Assembly: GCF_000379985.1 (NCBI RefSeq)
Contig: NZ_KB904062.1
Coordinates: forward strand, 164,829 to 228,828
From: Streptococcus caballi DSM 19004
GTDB taxonomy: Bacteria > Bacillota > Bacilli > Lactobacillales > Streptococcaceae
Length of the DNA stretch: 64,000 bases
Reading direction: 5' to 3'
The position numbers and the translations under genes were made by a program. The notes under the pieces were generated by a model. The model saw only the letters and a program-made list of their open reading frames with translations. It did not search any database and was not told the origin of the DNA. Positions 1 through 9,528 of the stretch are shown here, piece by piece; position 1 is the first letter of the stretch, and each line of letters begins with the position of its first letter.

Positions 1-1661
1 ATACGTTGGGCAACGATCAATTTTGTCATATCTTTGGTGCGTTCAGCCAGACGTTGACGTAAAATACGGTCAGTCTTATAATCAAGCGCTGAGAAAGAAT
101 CATCAAAGATAAGGATTTCTGGTTTGCGAGCCAGTGCGCGAGCAATGGCCAAACGTTGTTTTTGACCACCAGAGAAGTTTTGTCCACCTTGAGCCACATG
201 GCTATTGAGTTTACCATCTTTCATTTCGACAAAAGTGCGGCCCTGAGCTAAATCAAGAGCATCCCAGATTTTCGCATCATCCAATGGTGACTCATTACTT
301 TGCCCCATATCCATATTGCTCTTAATGTCTCCGCTAAAGAGCACAGCTTTTTGCGGAATGTAGCCGACAATTTTATGAAGCGTGTCGTGGTCGTATTGAC
401 GAACATCAAGGCCGTCAACTTTGATGGTACCTTCCGTAGCATCGTAGAAACGTGGAATCAAGTTAACCAAGGTTGATTTCCCAGAACCCGTTGAACCGAT
501 GAAGGCAACTGTCTGACCAGCCTTAGCCTTGAAAGAAACATGTTCCAAAACCGCTTCAGAATTCTTCGTATAACGGAAGGAAACATTATTAAATTCAACT
601 GAACCTTTTTCAGTTGGAGTTGCTTGATTATCTTCAGGATACAGAATAGATGAATTTGTTTCCAGAACTTCATTCACACGGCCAGCAGAAACCACTGCAC
701 GTGGAAGAATGAAGAAAACAGCAACCATCATCATGAAGCCCATGACAACTTGCATGGCATATGATGAATAAACAATCATATCAGAGAAGACAGCCACTTT
801 ATCCGACATAGCAGATGCAATTTTTGTCGGATCCTTTGGAATAGCAATATCTTCAATCAAGTAAGCACCAATCCAATAGATAGCCAAGGTCAGTCCACTT
901 GAAATGGATGTCATCACCGGGGTCAACATTGCCATTGAACGGCCAATGAACAAGTTGAGATTGGTGACCTCATCGTTAGCTTTAGCAAATTTAGCATCCT
1001 GATAATTTTCCGCATTATAGGCACGAACAACACGAAGACCCGTCAGAGATTCACGGGTGATACTGTTAAGTTTATCTGTCAGTTTTTGAATCATGCGTTG
1101 TTTTGGCATCACCGCAATCAGGAGAAACGATAACATAACCAGAAGGACTGCAATGGCCACCAAAAGCGCCATGAGCCAGTTATGGTTTTTATCAGCAATT
1201 TTAGTAACAGCCCAAATGGCCATGATTGGTCCCTTGGTAATCACTTGAATACCCATGGTGAAGACCAGCTGAATTTGCGTGATATCATTGGTCGTACGTG
1301 TCAGCAAACTTGGAATGGAGAATTTTTTAATTTCTGCATCTGAAAAATTCATGACACTATGGAAAACATCATCGCGCAGACGTGTGCTAAAACTGGCAGC
1401 CACACGCGCAGCCATGAAACCAACAACAACTGATGACAAGAAACTTCCTAAAGACAGAAGAATCATGCGCATTCCTGGGGCATCAACATCCCAAGCGAAA
1501 ATATCTTTGACTGTTGTTCCCTTAGTAGAGAGAAGCCTTGTGATATCCGACATATAATCTGGAATCCTCAGTTCCAGATAAACATTTAAGCAGACAAAAG
1601 CTACCGCAAGCAAAATCATGATGATTTCTTTTGCGTTCAATCGTTTTAAAACTTTTAACAT
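1..1661 (-). CDS. ABC multidrug exporter half-transporter, C-terminus cut by window edge
   Basis: This is a type IV (exporter) ABC half-transporter: an N-terminal membrane domain of about six helices fused to an ATPase. Translation from the ATG at 1661 gives about 553 residues before the window ends. The ATPase shows the Walker A motif GSTGSGKST, the Q-loop region YIPQKAVLFSGD, the signature FSGGQKQR and Walker B ILIFDD. The start lies 3 nt after the MarR stop, so the two genes form an operon; a second half-transporter probably follows outside the window, because this family usually works as a heterodimer. The arrangement MarR-ABC-ABC resembles rcrRPQ of S. mutans, linked there to competence and stress tolerance, but orthology is inferred from layout only. 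The substrate is unknown. No disruption is seen. Confidence 0.9.
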   Translation of the reverse strand, partial: MLKVLKRLNAKEIIMILLAVAFVCLNVYLELRIPDYMSDITRLLSTKGTTVKDIFAWDVDAPGMRMILLSLGSFLSSVVVGFMAARVAASFSTRLRDDVFHSVMNFSDAEIKKFSIPSLLTRTTNDITQIQLVFTMGIQVITKGPIMAIWAVTKIADKNHNWLMALLVAIAVLLVMLSFLLIAVMPKQRMIQKLTDKLNSITRESLTGLRVVRAYNAENYQDAKFAKANDEVTNLNLFIGRSMAMLTPVMTSISSGLTLAIYWIGAYLIEDIAIPKDPTKIASAMSDKVAVFSDMIVYSSYAMQVVMGFMMMVAVFFILPRAVVSAGRVNEVLETNSSILYPEDNQATPTEKGSVEFNNVSFRYTKNSEAVLEHVSFKAKAGQTVAFIGSTGSGKSTLVNLIPRFYDATEGTIKVDGLDVRQYDHDTLHKIVGYIPQKAVLFSGDIKSNMDMGQSNESPLDDAKIWDALDLAQGRTFVEMKDGKLNSHVAQGGQNFSGGQKQRLAIARALARKPEILIFDDSFSALDYKTDRILRQRLAERTKDMTKLIVAQR

Positions 1662-1664
1662 GCA

Positions 1665-2105
1665 CTACTCCTTTTTTTCTAAATTTTTCGAAATGCGGGC
1701 AAAGACACGAAACGAAGCTTCTAGATCCTCACGGTTAACACCAGCTAAGATTTGCTTATGCATTTCATCATGAAAATCTTGAATATTTTGAGTTTTTGTT
1801 TTACCAAGTTCAGTCAAAACGACTTGCTTATAACGCTTATCTTCTTTTGACGGAACAACTTGAATAAAACCATTTTTCTCCATCCGCTTAATCAAATTAC
1901 TAGCAACTGACTTTGAAATTTTTAGTCTCTTCTCAATGTCCTTGATATAAATTTCTTTATCAGAATTATCACGAAGATACATTACCACACGCCCTTGTGG
2001 TCCAGCTAATTTTTCAATATCATAACTTTCCGCAAGAGCATGAACACGATTTTCAATTAGATTAATAAAATCCCTAAACTGTGAAAACGGATCTTTTCTG
2101 TACAT
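1665..2105 (-). CDS. MarR-family transcriptional regulator (RcrR-like)
   Basis: A 146-residue protein with the MarR winged-helix fold: an N-terminal dimerisation helix, recognition-helix region ISKSVASNLIKRMEKNGF at about residues 63-80, and a wing with the D-K-R pattern SKEDKRYKQVVLTELG. It is the first gene of the operon with the ABC exporter downstream and most likely represses it. Its promoter is near consensus, and a 20-bp palindrome with half sites ATAGTT and AACTAT fills the spacer, which is a good autoregulatory operator. The ligand cannot be read from the sequence. The resemblance to RcrR of S. mutans rests on length and operon layout. Confidence 0.9.
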   Translation of the reverse strand: MYRKDPFSQFRDFINLIENRVHALAESYDIEKLAGPQGRVVMYLRDNSDKEIYIKDIEKRLKISKSVASNLIKRMEKNGFIQVVPSKEDKRYKQVVLTELGKTKTQNIQDFHDEMHKQILAGVNREDLEASFRVFARISKNLEKKE

Positions 2106-2153
2106 CTTTTCCTCACTTTCTGAAAAATACCAAGATTCATTCTTGTAGAATAC

Positions 2154-2182
2154 ATTATAGTTTCTATGAGAACTATTGTCAA
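2154..2182 (-). promoter_or_regulatory. Promoter of the MarR-ABC operon
   Basis: On the minus strand TTGACA (2182-2177) is followed by 17 nt and TATAAT (2159-2154): a perfect consensus sigma-A promoter. The MarR start is about 50 nt downstream. Confidence 0.9.
2157..2176 (-). promoter_or_regulatory. Probable MarR operator
   Basis: A 20-bp inverted repeat, ATAGTT-N8-AACTAT, exactly covers the spacer and touches the -10 box of the MarR-ABC promoter. A MarR dimer bound there would block RNA polymerase. The assignment to this MarR protein is inferred from position. Confidence 0.7.
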
Positions 2183-2231
2183 GAAAAAAGCTTCGCTTCT
2201 GCCTATTTTTTCAACTATTTTCTGAAAATAA

Positions 2232-2261
2232 AAACAAACATTGATATATCAACGTTTGTTT
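2232..2261 (-). terminator. Terminator of the deformylase-like operon
   Basis: The minus strand forms a 15-bp helix (AAACAAAC, one G-U pair, TTGATA against TATCAA) followed by a T-rich tract. It lies just after the stop of the deformylase-like gene. Confidence 0.7.
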
Positions 2262-2278
2262 GAGGCTGTTTTTGAAAA

Positions 2279-2689
2279 TTAAATGATAATACCTTCTAAA
2301 TGGTCTAGTTCATGCTGGCAAATTTGAGCTGGAAAGCCAGTTAAAGTCAAGGTTTGTTTCTGCCAGTGCTTATCAAAAAAGCTAAGGTCAATCTTCTGAT
2401 AACGCAGCGTTTTCCTTGACCCCGTCAAGGACAAGCAAGATTCCTCAGTCTCAAAAGGTAGGGATTTTCCTATCATGACAGGATTGAACATAACCAGATT
2501 GGCTATTCCCATATTAACGATGATGACTCGCTTCTTAACTCCAATCATATTAGCAGCCATGCCAACACAATGTTCCTTGTTAGCTTCAAGCGTATCCTGC
2601 AAATCCTCAGCTAAATACAAATCAGCCTTACTTGCCTCCACAGATGACTGACTGAGAAAGAAAGTGTCTTTTACAATTGGTTTAATCAT
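2279..2689 (-). CDS. Peptide-deformylase-like protein with altered motif 1
   Basis: The protein has 136 residues, short for a deformylase (about 200 in the main streptococcal Def). Motif 3, HELDH (residues 126-130), is intact, and motif 2 keeps the metal-ligand Cys85 in ESCLS, where Gly is usual instead of the first Ser. Motif 1 (41-50) reads CVGMAANMIG; the canonical GxGxAAxQ Gln, which contacts the formyl carbonyl, is replaced by Met. The protein therefore belongs to the short Def-like paralogues of streptococci whose activity is doubtful. Its ATG overlaps the stop of the broken GNAT gene upstream (2682-3112), so both were once one operon. Removal of N-terminal formyl groups is the family activity; here it is uncertain. 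Confidence 0.75.
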   Translation of the reverse strand: MIKPIVKDTFFLSQSSVEASKADLYLAEDLQDTLEANKEHCVGMAANMIGVKKRVIIVNMGIANLVMFNPVMIGKSLPFETEESCLSLTGSRKTLRYQKIDLSFFDKHWQKQTLTLTGFPAQICQHELDHLEGIII

Positions 2690-3112
2690 TTTTGCTCCAT
2701 TCTAATATCATGATGATAAACTCAATAGCTTGACCATCAATTGCCATAAAATCTTTGAAAGTCCCAATATACCGAAACCCTAGACTTTCATACAAATGAA
2801 TTGCTCAACTACTATCACTGCCTACTTCAAGTGACAGAAGCTTTATGTTTGCTTGGCGCACCTTAGCAATCGTCTCCATCAGGAGTTGACGGCCAATGCC
2901 TTTCCCCAAGTAATCTTTCTTGACTGAAATACCAATCTCAGCACGATGAGCCAAGCGTAATTTTCTAAAGGCGCTACAGTTGCATGTTCCAACAATCTCT
3001 CATGCTTCCTCAGCAAGTAAAAAGAAAGATTGTCTATTTTTCAACCAACTTGCTTGCAAACATCTAGTATCGCTTGAGCATCTTTCCCCCTTGTCTTTTT
3101 TATCGTTACCAT
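2682..3112 (-). pseudogene. Broken GNAT acetyltransferase (first of two)
   Basis: Reading from an ATG at 3112, the frame starts MVTIKKTRGKDAQAILDVC, hits a stop after about 23 codons, and needs a frame change to continue. The remaining part carries the acetyl-CoA loop (LGKGIGRQLL) and the C-terminal pattern AIHLYESLGFRYIGTF typical of GNAT enzymes. Further stops interrupt it, including a TGA immediately before AIHLYESLGF. The final stop overlaps the start of the deformylase-like gene. The original substrate is unknown. Confidence 0.85.
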
Positions 3113-3213
3113 TTAAACTTTCTTTCACTCAGTTGGAAATTGCCTGTAAAAAATGGTATCATTTTGCCTCCAAATAAGGCAAATCACTAAGTCTTTTCAC
3201 CACACGACTGCCA

Positions 3214-3717
3214 TCATTTTTTCAAATATATAAGTAACACCTCAGAGTAACCAAAAAGTTGACAGTTATTCAGACTTTCAACAGGCAACTTCATAAACAT
3301 AGCATTCCAAATGCTGAGCAAATCCCCGTGTGACACAATGATTGTCCACTTGTCTTCACTCAACATGACTGTTTCATAAAAAGGAAATAGCCGCTGCCAA
3401 CCCTCTCGTCGGCTTTCTGCATCAGAAAATAGCTTGTCATCAACTGTTTTTTCTTCACATTCAAGATTTTCTTTTAACCAAGTGACAGATTGACCGCAAC
3501 AACTTTCCAAGTTTCTTTCTCTCAATTCCGTTCTCAAAATGGGTTGAACTGACAACTTGTCTCCTAAAATCCGAGCAGGCTGAACTGCACGTTTTAGATC
3601 TGAAGAAAATAGTTTGACGGACCGACCATTTAATTCTTTAGATAATTTTTCAGCAATCAGTCCTGCCTGATGTTTTCCAAAATCTGACAAATCCCAATCC
3701 GTCCATGAACCAACCAT
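3214..3717 (-). CDS. Histidine phosphatase family protein, probable start-codon loss
   Basis: The visible ATG at 3717 gives 167 residues (MVGSWTDWDLSDFGKHQAG...). In-frame sequence upstream reads KHIITVQHPQSVHHTNG, which is the N-terminal strand and phospho-acceptor His of this branch, where QHxxS replaces the usual RHGxT. It is preceded by a good ribosome site (AGG, 6 nt spacing), but the codon in start position (3771-3769) is ATA, not ATG. A protein begun at 3717 would lack the catalytic His; initiation at ATA would be inefficient. The rest of the fold is intact, including SSDLKRAVQPA and the second His in VSHGDLL. The gene sits between two broken GNAT genes and is probably decaying with them. 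Confidence 0.75.
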   Translation of the reverse strand: MVGSWTDWDLSDFGKHQAGLIAEKLSKELNGRSVKLFSSDLKRAVQPARILGDKLSVQPILRTELRERNLESCCGQSVTWLKENLECEEKTVDDKLFSDAESRREGWQRLFPFYETVMLSEDKWTIIVSHGDLLSIWNAMFMKLPVESLNNCQLFGYSEVLLIYLKK

Positions 3718-3774
3718 ACCATTAGTATGGTGAACAGATTGGGGATGTTGAACTGTTATAATATGTTTTATCTC

Positions 3775-4176
3775 TCACCTACAATAAGACACCATGTGCC
3801 CTTCCTCTAACTTTTTCATGCCAAAAGTTTGGTAAAAATGGTTGTCAACCTCATCTTCTAAATCAGTATTCACTTGAAACATGCGAACATGAGCATATTT
3901 TTCCTAAATAGCCTTAAATAATTTGCTGCCCAAGCCTTGCTTTTGATAAGCTTTTGCAATAATCAAATCTTGGATCAGCAAAATATATCCGCCGTCGCCA
4001 ACGCAACGAATAAAGCCAACTAGAAAATTTCGGTCAAAAACGCCCAAAACATCTAAACTCTGCTCAAAGGCTCACGCTAACACATCATTAGCTCCAAGAT
4101 AGCTCGTCCAGCCCATCTTACTGTATATCTCCTTTATTCGATCTAGTTGTTCAGAGCCAAAAGTTTTGTACATCAT
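3775..4176 (-). pseudogene. Broken GNAT acetyltransferase (second of two)
   Basis: One frame runs from the ATG at 4176 to a TGA at 3775 (about 133 codons) and is broken by two internal stops: TGA at codon 35 (4072-4074) and TAG at codon 91. The reconstructed product starts MMYKTFGSEQLDRIKEIYSK and contains the GNAT core IIAKAYQKQGLGSKLF and the final NHFYQTFGMKKLEEG. No frameshift is needed, so the damage looks recent. Its end abuts the ribosome site of the phosphatase downstream. Confidence 0.85.
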
Positions 4177-4190
4177 AAGCTTATTATATC

Positions 4191-4215
4191 AAAAAAGAAG
4201 CTCCGTAGAACTTCT
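4191..4215 (-). terminator. gdhA terminator
   Basis: On the minus strand an 8-bp stem (AGAAGTTC with GAGCTTCT, one G-U pair) with a 4-nt loop is followed by six T. It is placed 34 nt after the gdhA stop. Confidence 0.8.
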
Positions 4216-4248
4216 TCCATTATTATTTTATTGAGAGGCAAAAGTTAG

Positions 4249-5640
<1,392 letters not shown>

Positions 5641-5651
5641 TTACAAAGAAT

Positions 5652-5680
5652 ATTATAAATTTTCTGAATATTTCTGTCAA
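5652..5680 (-). promoter_or_regulatory. gdhA promoter
   Basis: Minus strand TTGACA (5680-5675), 17-nt spacer, TATAAT (5657-5652). This is a full consensus match, suggesting high expression. No obvious operator palindrome is seen. Confidence 0.9.
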
Positions 5681-5708
5681 GTATTTTTTCTTCTAAAACA
5701 AATTAAGA

Positions 5709-5728
5709 GCTGCTGGTAAATCAGCAGC
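5709..5728 (-). terminator. kimA terminator
   Basis: GCTGCTG pairs with CAGCAGC around a 6-nt loop, followed on the minus strand by a T-rich stretch. It lies between the kimA stop and the gdhA promoter. Confidence 0.7.
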
Positions 5729-5792
5729 CCTTAAACAAATCTTTTTATCTCTCCCTCTTCTTTCATGACAAAACTGTGGCACTAGGAGTCAA

Positions 5793-7643
5793 TTATTTTT
5801 TCAAATGGTAAGTGTAGGTCGCAATAACAATATCTTCATGCCATCTTAATTTTGCTCTTAAACGTAAACTCATCTGATTATGAAGCATATTTTGCCAAGG
5901 ATGCTTTGGAATAAATTTAGGAATAATGACTGTCATGGTTTGTCCCTTAGCCGTTGCTACCTTAGTCATCCGTTCAACAAACTGAGCCGTCGGATTAATA
6001 ATATCTCTATAGTCTGAGTCAATATTAACAAAATGCACATCCGGGAAATATTCCTTAAATTCTTTTTGGATTTCCTTATCTTTTTCAGCGGTCTCCAAGG
6101 TTGAAACGTGCATAGCCACCACGGTTTGACCAATACTTTTAGCATAATTTACTGCCCGAATGCTGGCTTGTGTCACATTGCCAACCAAAATGAGCACGGT
6201 ATTGCCATCGTAGTGAATATGCTTGATATCCTCTGTCAGACGAAGCTGCAAAGCGACATTTTCATAGTGGCGACGGATAGAATTAAACACGACTAGTAAG
6301 GCGATGATAATTGGGAAAAAAGGCCAAATATCACCAAGTCTGAAAATAAGTAAAATACCGATGATGACATAACAGATGAAGGCTCCGATAATGTTAGCAA
6401 TGGATTTTTTCAAATAAGCTGAACCGATAGTCTTTTTCCAATGACGAACCATGCCAGTTTGTGACAAAGCAAAAGGAATGAAGACCCCAATGGTGTAAAG
6501 TGGAATCAAGCGTTCAGTTGAGCCTTCAAAAATAAAGAGCAAGGCAATGGCTCCAACTGCTAGGGTGATAATACCATTAGAGTAACCTAGACGAGCCCCT
6601 TTTTCCATAAACATGTGTGGCATGTATTTGTTCTTAGCCATGTTAAATGACAACATTGGAAAAGCAGAAAAGCCAGTGTTAGCAGCAACAGCCAGAATCA
6701 AAGCCGTCGACAATTGAAAAATGTAAAAGAGGGCATTTCCGACTACTGATTGCCCAAAGACTTTTTGAGCAATCTGAGCCAAGACCGTCACATCATTTGA
6801 AGGAATAATGCCAAACCAGTAGTTCAAGCCTGTTATTCCCGCAAACATAATAGCCAATATCAGCGACATGATACCTAAAGTAGCCGCCGCATTTTTCTCT
6901 TTTGGTTTTTTAAAGAAAGGAACAGCATTTGAAATAGCTTCTACCCCTGTCAGAGAAGCCGAACCACTCGTAAAGGCTCTCAATAACAAGAAAACGGATA
7001 CTCCTGAAACAGCCTGACCAACATGTGCTGTCGCATGATAAGCAATATGACCTGTTAAAATTTGAAGGCCACCATAACCTATCAAAAAAAGCGTGCTGAC
7101 AATAAAAAGGTAAACAGGAATCATCAAGGACGTAGCCGATTCTCGCAGCCCTCTGAGATTCATGACCATCAGCAACAAAACCAAGAAGATAGCAATTAAA
7201 AGCGTATGCTGCTTGAGGATGGGAAAAGCTGATGCCAGCGCATCAGCACCAGAAGAGACGGAGACCGCTACTGTCAACATATAATCGACAAGTAGACTTC
7301 CCCCAGAAATCAATCCCATGGTTGGGGATAAATTTTCAGTTGATACGACATAGGCTCCCCCACCCTTAGGGTAGGCGTGGATGACCTGCTTGTAAGAAAT
7401 AGTCAGACTAGCCAGTAAAATCAAGACCAAAAGGCCAATTGGGAGAGACCACCAAATAGCAGCTGCTGAGACAGCTGACAAAACCAAGACCACTTGCTCT
7501 GGACCATATGCAATGGAAGACAGGGCATCACTAGATAACATAGCCAGAGCTTGTGTTTTAGTCAACAAGTGTCCTTCATCTGAATCATCAACTGATGCTA
7601 ATGGGCTACCAATAAATAGTTTTTTTAGGCTTTCAATCACCAT
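5793..7643 (-). CDS. kimA: KimA-type high-affinity potassium importer (APC superfamily)
   Basis: A 616-residue membrane protein with about 12 helices and a C-terminal cytoplasmic domain of about 150 residues. The N-terminal part closely resembles Bacillus subtilis KimA (YdaO) as I recall it: LAMLSSDALSSIAYGPEQ, QVIHAYPKGGGAYVVS and GGSLLVDYMLTVAVSVSSGAD. KimA is a proton-coupled K+ importer, inhibited in several Firmicutes by cyclic di-AMP binding to the cytoplasmic domain. A general amino-acid permease is the alternative; the long C-terminal domain and motif order favour KimA. It is monocistronic, with a good promoter and a leader of only about 25 nt, too short for a ydaO riboswitch, so any c-di-AMP control would act on the protein. 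Confidence 0.8.
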   Translation of the reverse strand: MVIESLKKLFIGSPLASVDDSDEGHLLTKTQALAMLSSDALSSIAYGPEQVVLVLSAVSAAAIWWSLPIGLLVLILLASLTISYKQVIHAYPKGGGAYVVSTENLSPTMGLISGGSLLVDYMLTVAVSVSSGADALASAFPILKQHTLLIAIFLVLLLMVMNLRGLRESATSLMIPVYLFIVSTLFLIGYGGLQILTGHIAYHATAHVGQAVSGVSVFLLLRAFTSGSASLTGVEAISNAVPFFKKPKEKNAAATLGIMSLILAIMFAGITGLNYWFGIIPSNDVTVLAQIAQKVFGQSVVGNALFYIFQLSTALILAVAANTGFSAFPMLSFNMAKNKYMPHMFMEKGARLGYSNGIITLAVGAIALLFIFEGSTERLIPLYTIGVFIPFALSQTGMVRHWKKTIGSAYLKKSIANIIGAFICYVIIGILLIFRLGDIWPFFPIIIALLVVFNSIRRHYENVALQLRLTEDIKHIHYDGNTVLILVGNVTQASIRAVNYAKSIGQTVVAMHVSTLETAEKDKEIQKEFKEYFPDVHFVNIDSDYRDIINPTAQFVERMTKVATAKGQTMTVIIPKFIPKHPWQNMLHNQMSLRLRAKLRWHEDIVIATYTYHLKK

Positions 7644-7672
7644 AAATATCTCCTTTGAAATAAAAACGATTC

Positions 7673-7701
7673 ATTATAATCCTATTTTTCTCATTTGACA
7701 A
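7673..7701 (-). promoter_or_regulatory. kimA promoter
   Basis: Minus strand TTGTCA (7701-7696), 17 nt, TATAAT (7678-7673). Confidence 0.85.
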
Positions 7702-7773
7702 TATTTTATCTCCCTAGACAGTGATTTGTAACCCTTATTTAATAATTCAGATTATAGAAACATCAAGAAAATT

Positions 7774-7802
7774 TTGACTTTTCCTTAATTTACTCCTATA
7801 AT
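7774..7802 (+). promoter_or_regulatory. Promoter of the HdeD-like gene
   Basis: TTGACT (7774-7779), 17 nt, TATAAT (7797-7802). The ATG at 7801 overlaps the -10 box, which excludes it as a start codon and points to the ATG at 7834. Confidence 0.9.
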
Positions 7803-7833
7803 GAATAAAAACACTAATGAATGGAGAATAATC

Positions 7834-8340
7834 ATGAAATGGTTTCCTTTGTTGGCAGGAATTATAGCCTGTCTTGCTGGTTTTTACCTCTTTACTAACC
7901 CTTTGGTGACAGTAGCAACGGTTGGCTGGTTCTTAGCTCTCTTCGTCCTCATCTCTGGTATTACTGGGCTCATGGCCTATTTCACAACAGATAAAGAATA
8001 CCGCAGCCTTTGGTTCCTTGTCCAAAATATCCTGTCTATCGTCTTTGGCTTTATCTTGCTATCAAGCTCAGCCTTCTCTTTATCAGGTGCGGTCATCACT
8101 ATCTTAGCCTATTGGGTACTGCTTAGCGGCCTCTTGCGTTTATTTGGCGGTCTGCAACTGAGAAGGCTAGGCTTCCCTGGAGCTGGGGCTTCTTTGGGCT
8201 CTGCCATCATCGCCATTATCTTTGGTCTTGTCTTACTCGGTCAACCTATCCTGACTGCAGCTATCATCGGACGTTTTGTCGGACTGCTTTTCATCGCCAT
8301 TGGCATCTCATCTATCTACACCTTTTTCACCCTTCGCTAA
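7834..8340 (+). CDS. HdeD/DUF308 family membrane protein
   Basis: A 168-residue, almost wholly hydrophobic protein with about six transmembrane helices arranged in pairs (FPLLAGIIACLAGFYLF, VGWFLALFVLISGITGLMAY and so on), the pattern of the HdeD family. E. coli HdeD is an inner-membrane acid-resistance protein; the role in streptococci is not established. The start at 7834 is chosen because GGAG lies 7 nt upstream and because the earlier ATG falls inside the -10 box. The gene stands alone, divergent from kimA and convergent with the HAD gene, with a shared terminator. Confidence 0.85.
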   Translation: MKWFPLLAGIIACLAGFYLFTNPLVTVATVGWFLALFVLISGITGLMAYFTTDKEYRSLWFLVQNILSIVFGFILLSSSAFSLSGAVITILAYWVLLSGLLRLFGGLQLRRLGFPGAGASLGSAIIAIIFGLVLLGQPILTAAIIGRFVGLLFIAIGISSIYTFFTLR

Positions 8341-8349
8341 AAGAAAAAA

Positions 8350-8369
8350 GCGCAGCCTTGAGGTTGCGC
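8350..8369. terminator. Bidirectional terminator
   Basis: An 8-bp stem (GCGCAGCC with GGTTGCGC, one wobble pair) and a TTGA loop are flanked by an A run on the left and a T run on the right. It serves the convergent HdeD-like and HAD genes. Confidence 0.85.
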
Positions 8370-8372
8370 CTT

Positions 8373-9059
8373 TTATTTTAGAAGAGCCTTAAGCTCTTGA
8401 TAATTCTTGATGGTATAAGTGGGAATAGCAGAGCTGCTATTTTCTTTGGATGCAGGATTGTACCAGACGGTGTCTATGCCAGCATTATTTCCCCCTTGGA
8501 TATCAGCAATCAGGCTATCACCAACCATGAGAGCCTGCTTCTGATCAAAAGCAGTGATACCAGAAGCTACCGCTTGATAGAAAGCAGTATCTGGTTTTTG
8601 GGCACCCACCTCATCCGAAATAAAAATGTGTTCAAAGTGCTGAGCAATATCCGAATTAGCTAAGCGCCCTTTTTGAATCTTGGCCACGCCATTTGTCGCA
8701 CCAAAAATCTGGTAATTTTGCTCAGCCAATTCTGCCAACAAATCCGTAGCGCCAGGCAAGGTCTGCCCCTGCTGACTAAGAAAATCTTGATAACGATAGG
8801 CAAAAGCCTTGCCATCCACTTCCTGCCCAAAATGAGCAAACAAACGAGAAAAGCGAGTATTGACCAAGTCTTTCTTAGAAATTTTCTTTAATGCCAAATC
8901 ATCCCAGAGAGCCTTGTTCATGGGAATATAGAAGTCCTTGTAGGCTTCAATATCGTCCACACGCGCCTCTGCCAAAAGCTCGGTTAATGCCACATCCTCC
9001 GCCGCATCAAAATCCAGCAAGGTGTGATCAAGGTCGAATAGTAGAAATTTGTAAGACAT
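8373..9059 (-). CDS. YjjG/YfnB-type HAD hydrolase (probable pyrimidine nucleotidase)
   Basis: A 228-residue HAD phosphatase with motif I FDLDHTLLDF (nucleophile Asp9, acid Asp11), motif II in IFGATNGVAKIQ, a conserved Lys in GAQKPDTAF and motif IV MVGDSLIADIQGG. Length and the LDHTLLDF opening match YjjG/YfnB enzymes, which dephosphorylate non-canonical pyrimidine nucleotides. The ATG at 9059 is preferred to one 45 nt upstream because AGGA lies at proper spacing. The leader from its promoter is about 115 nt. Confidence 0.85.
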   Translation of the reverse strand: MSYKFLLFDLDHTLLDFDAAEDVALTELLAEARVDDIEAYKDFYIPMNKALWDDLALKKISKKDLVNTRFSRLFAHFGQEVDGKAFAYRYQDFLSQQGQTLPGATDLLAELAEQNYQIFGATNGVAKIQKGRLANSDIAQHFEHIFISDEVGAQKPDTAFYQAVASGITAFDQKQALMVGDSLIADIQGGNNAGIDTVWYNPASKENSSSAIPTYTIKNYQELKALLK

Positions 9060-9182
9060 CGTTTTCCTTTCTCTTCTGCCAAAATATCTTTGGGATTTTG
9101 GCAAACATAGAGTCTGATCTGAAATTGGCAGGTTGTCTGCTCACCATAATGATTAATCTTTTGTGAAGATGACTCTACTGAC

Positions 9183-9211
9183 ATTATAACAAATCACCTT
9201 TACTCATTCAA
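9183..9211 (-). promoter_or_regulatory. Promoter of the YjjG-like gene
   Basis: Minus strand TTGAAT (9211-9206), 17 nt, TATAAT (9188-9183). Confidence 0.75.
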
Positions 9212-9528
9212 AGAATCAAAAAGATATTGGTCCGCTCCTAGCCGTCCCATTTTCTCCTTTCCAAAACTGTTCAGATTGATTTCCCATCCACCAACAAGTA
9301 TCCAGAAATGGTCTGTTTGGCTGAGATTCCTCGAACAAGGAAGAGGCAATCACTTTATTTGGATTAGATATTTTAACCTTATGTTATCAAACAGCTACTC
9401 AATAGTGATTTTTAACCCATTGCAGATTTTCATTGCTACTGAGTAATCTGATTTTGATAAGAGTCAGTCAAGTCCTAGTAAGTTTTGGCACTAGCTATTT
9501 CTCGGAGGACAACATTTTACACAGTAAA
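9212..9528. other. Intergenic stretch without recognised gene
   Basis: This stretch between the promoter of the YjjG-like gene and the nitroreductase terminator shows no coding pattern on either strand and no strong repeat. Confidence 0.6.

Noticed and set aside
7644-7672. ydaO-type c-di-AMP riboswitch upstream of kimA
   Set aside because: The leader is only about 25 nt long.
7801-7833. Upstream ATG for the HdeD-like gene
   Set aside because: The codon overlaps the -10 box TATAAT; the ATG at 7834 has a proper ribosome site.
8984-9184. 66-codon minus-strand ORF overlapping the start of the YjjG-like gene
   Set aside because: Its ATG lies on the -10 box, it has no ribosome site, and its second half is the shadow of the HAD N-terminus.
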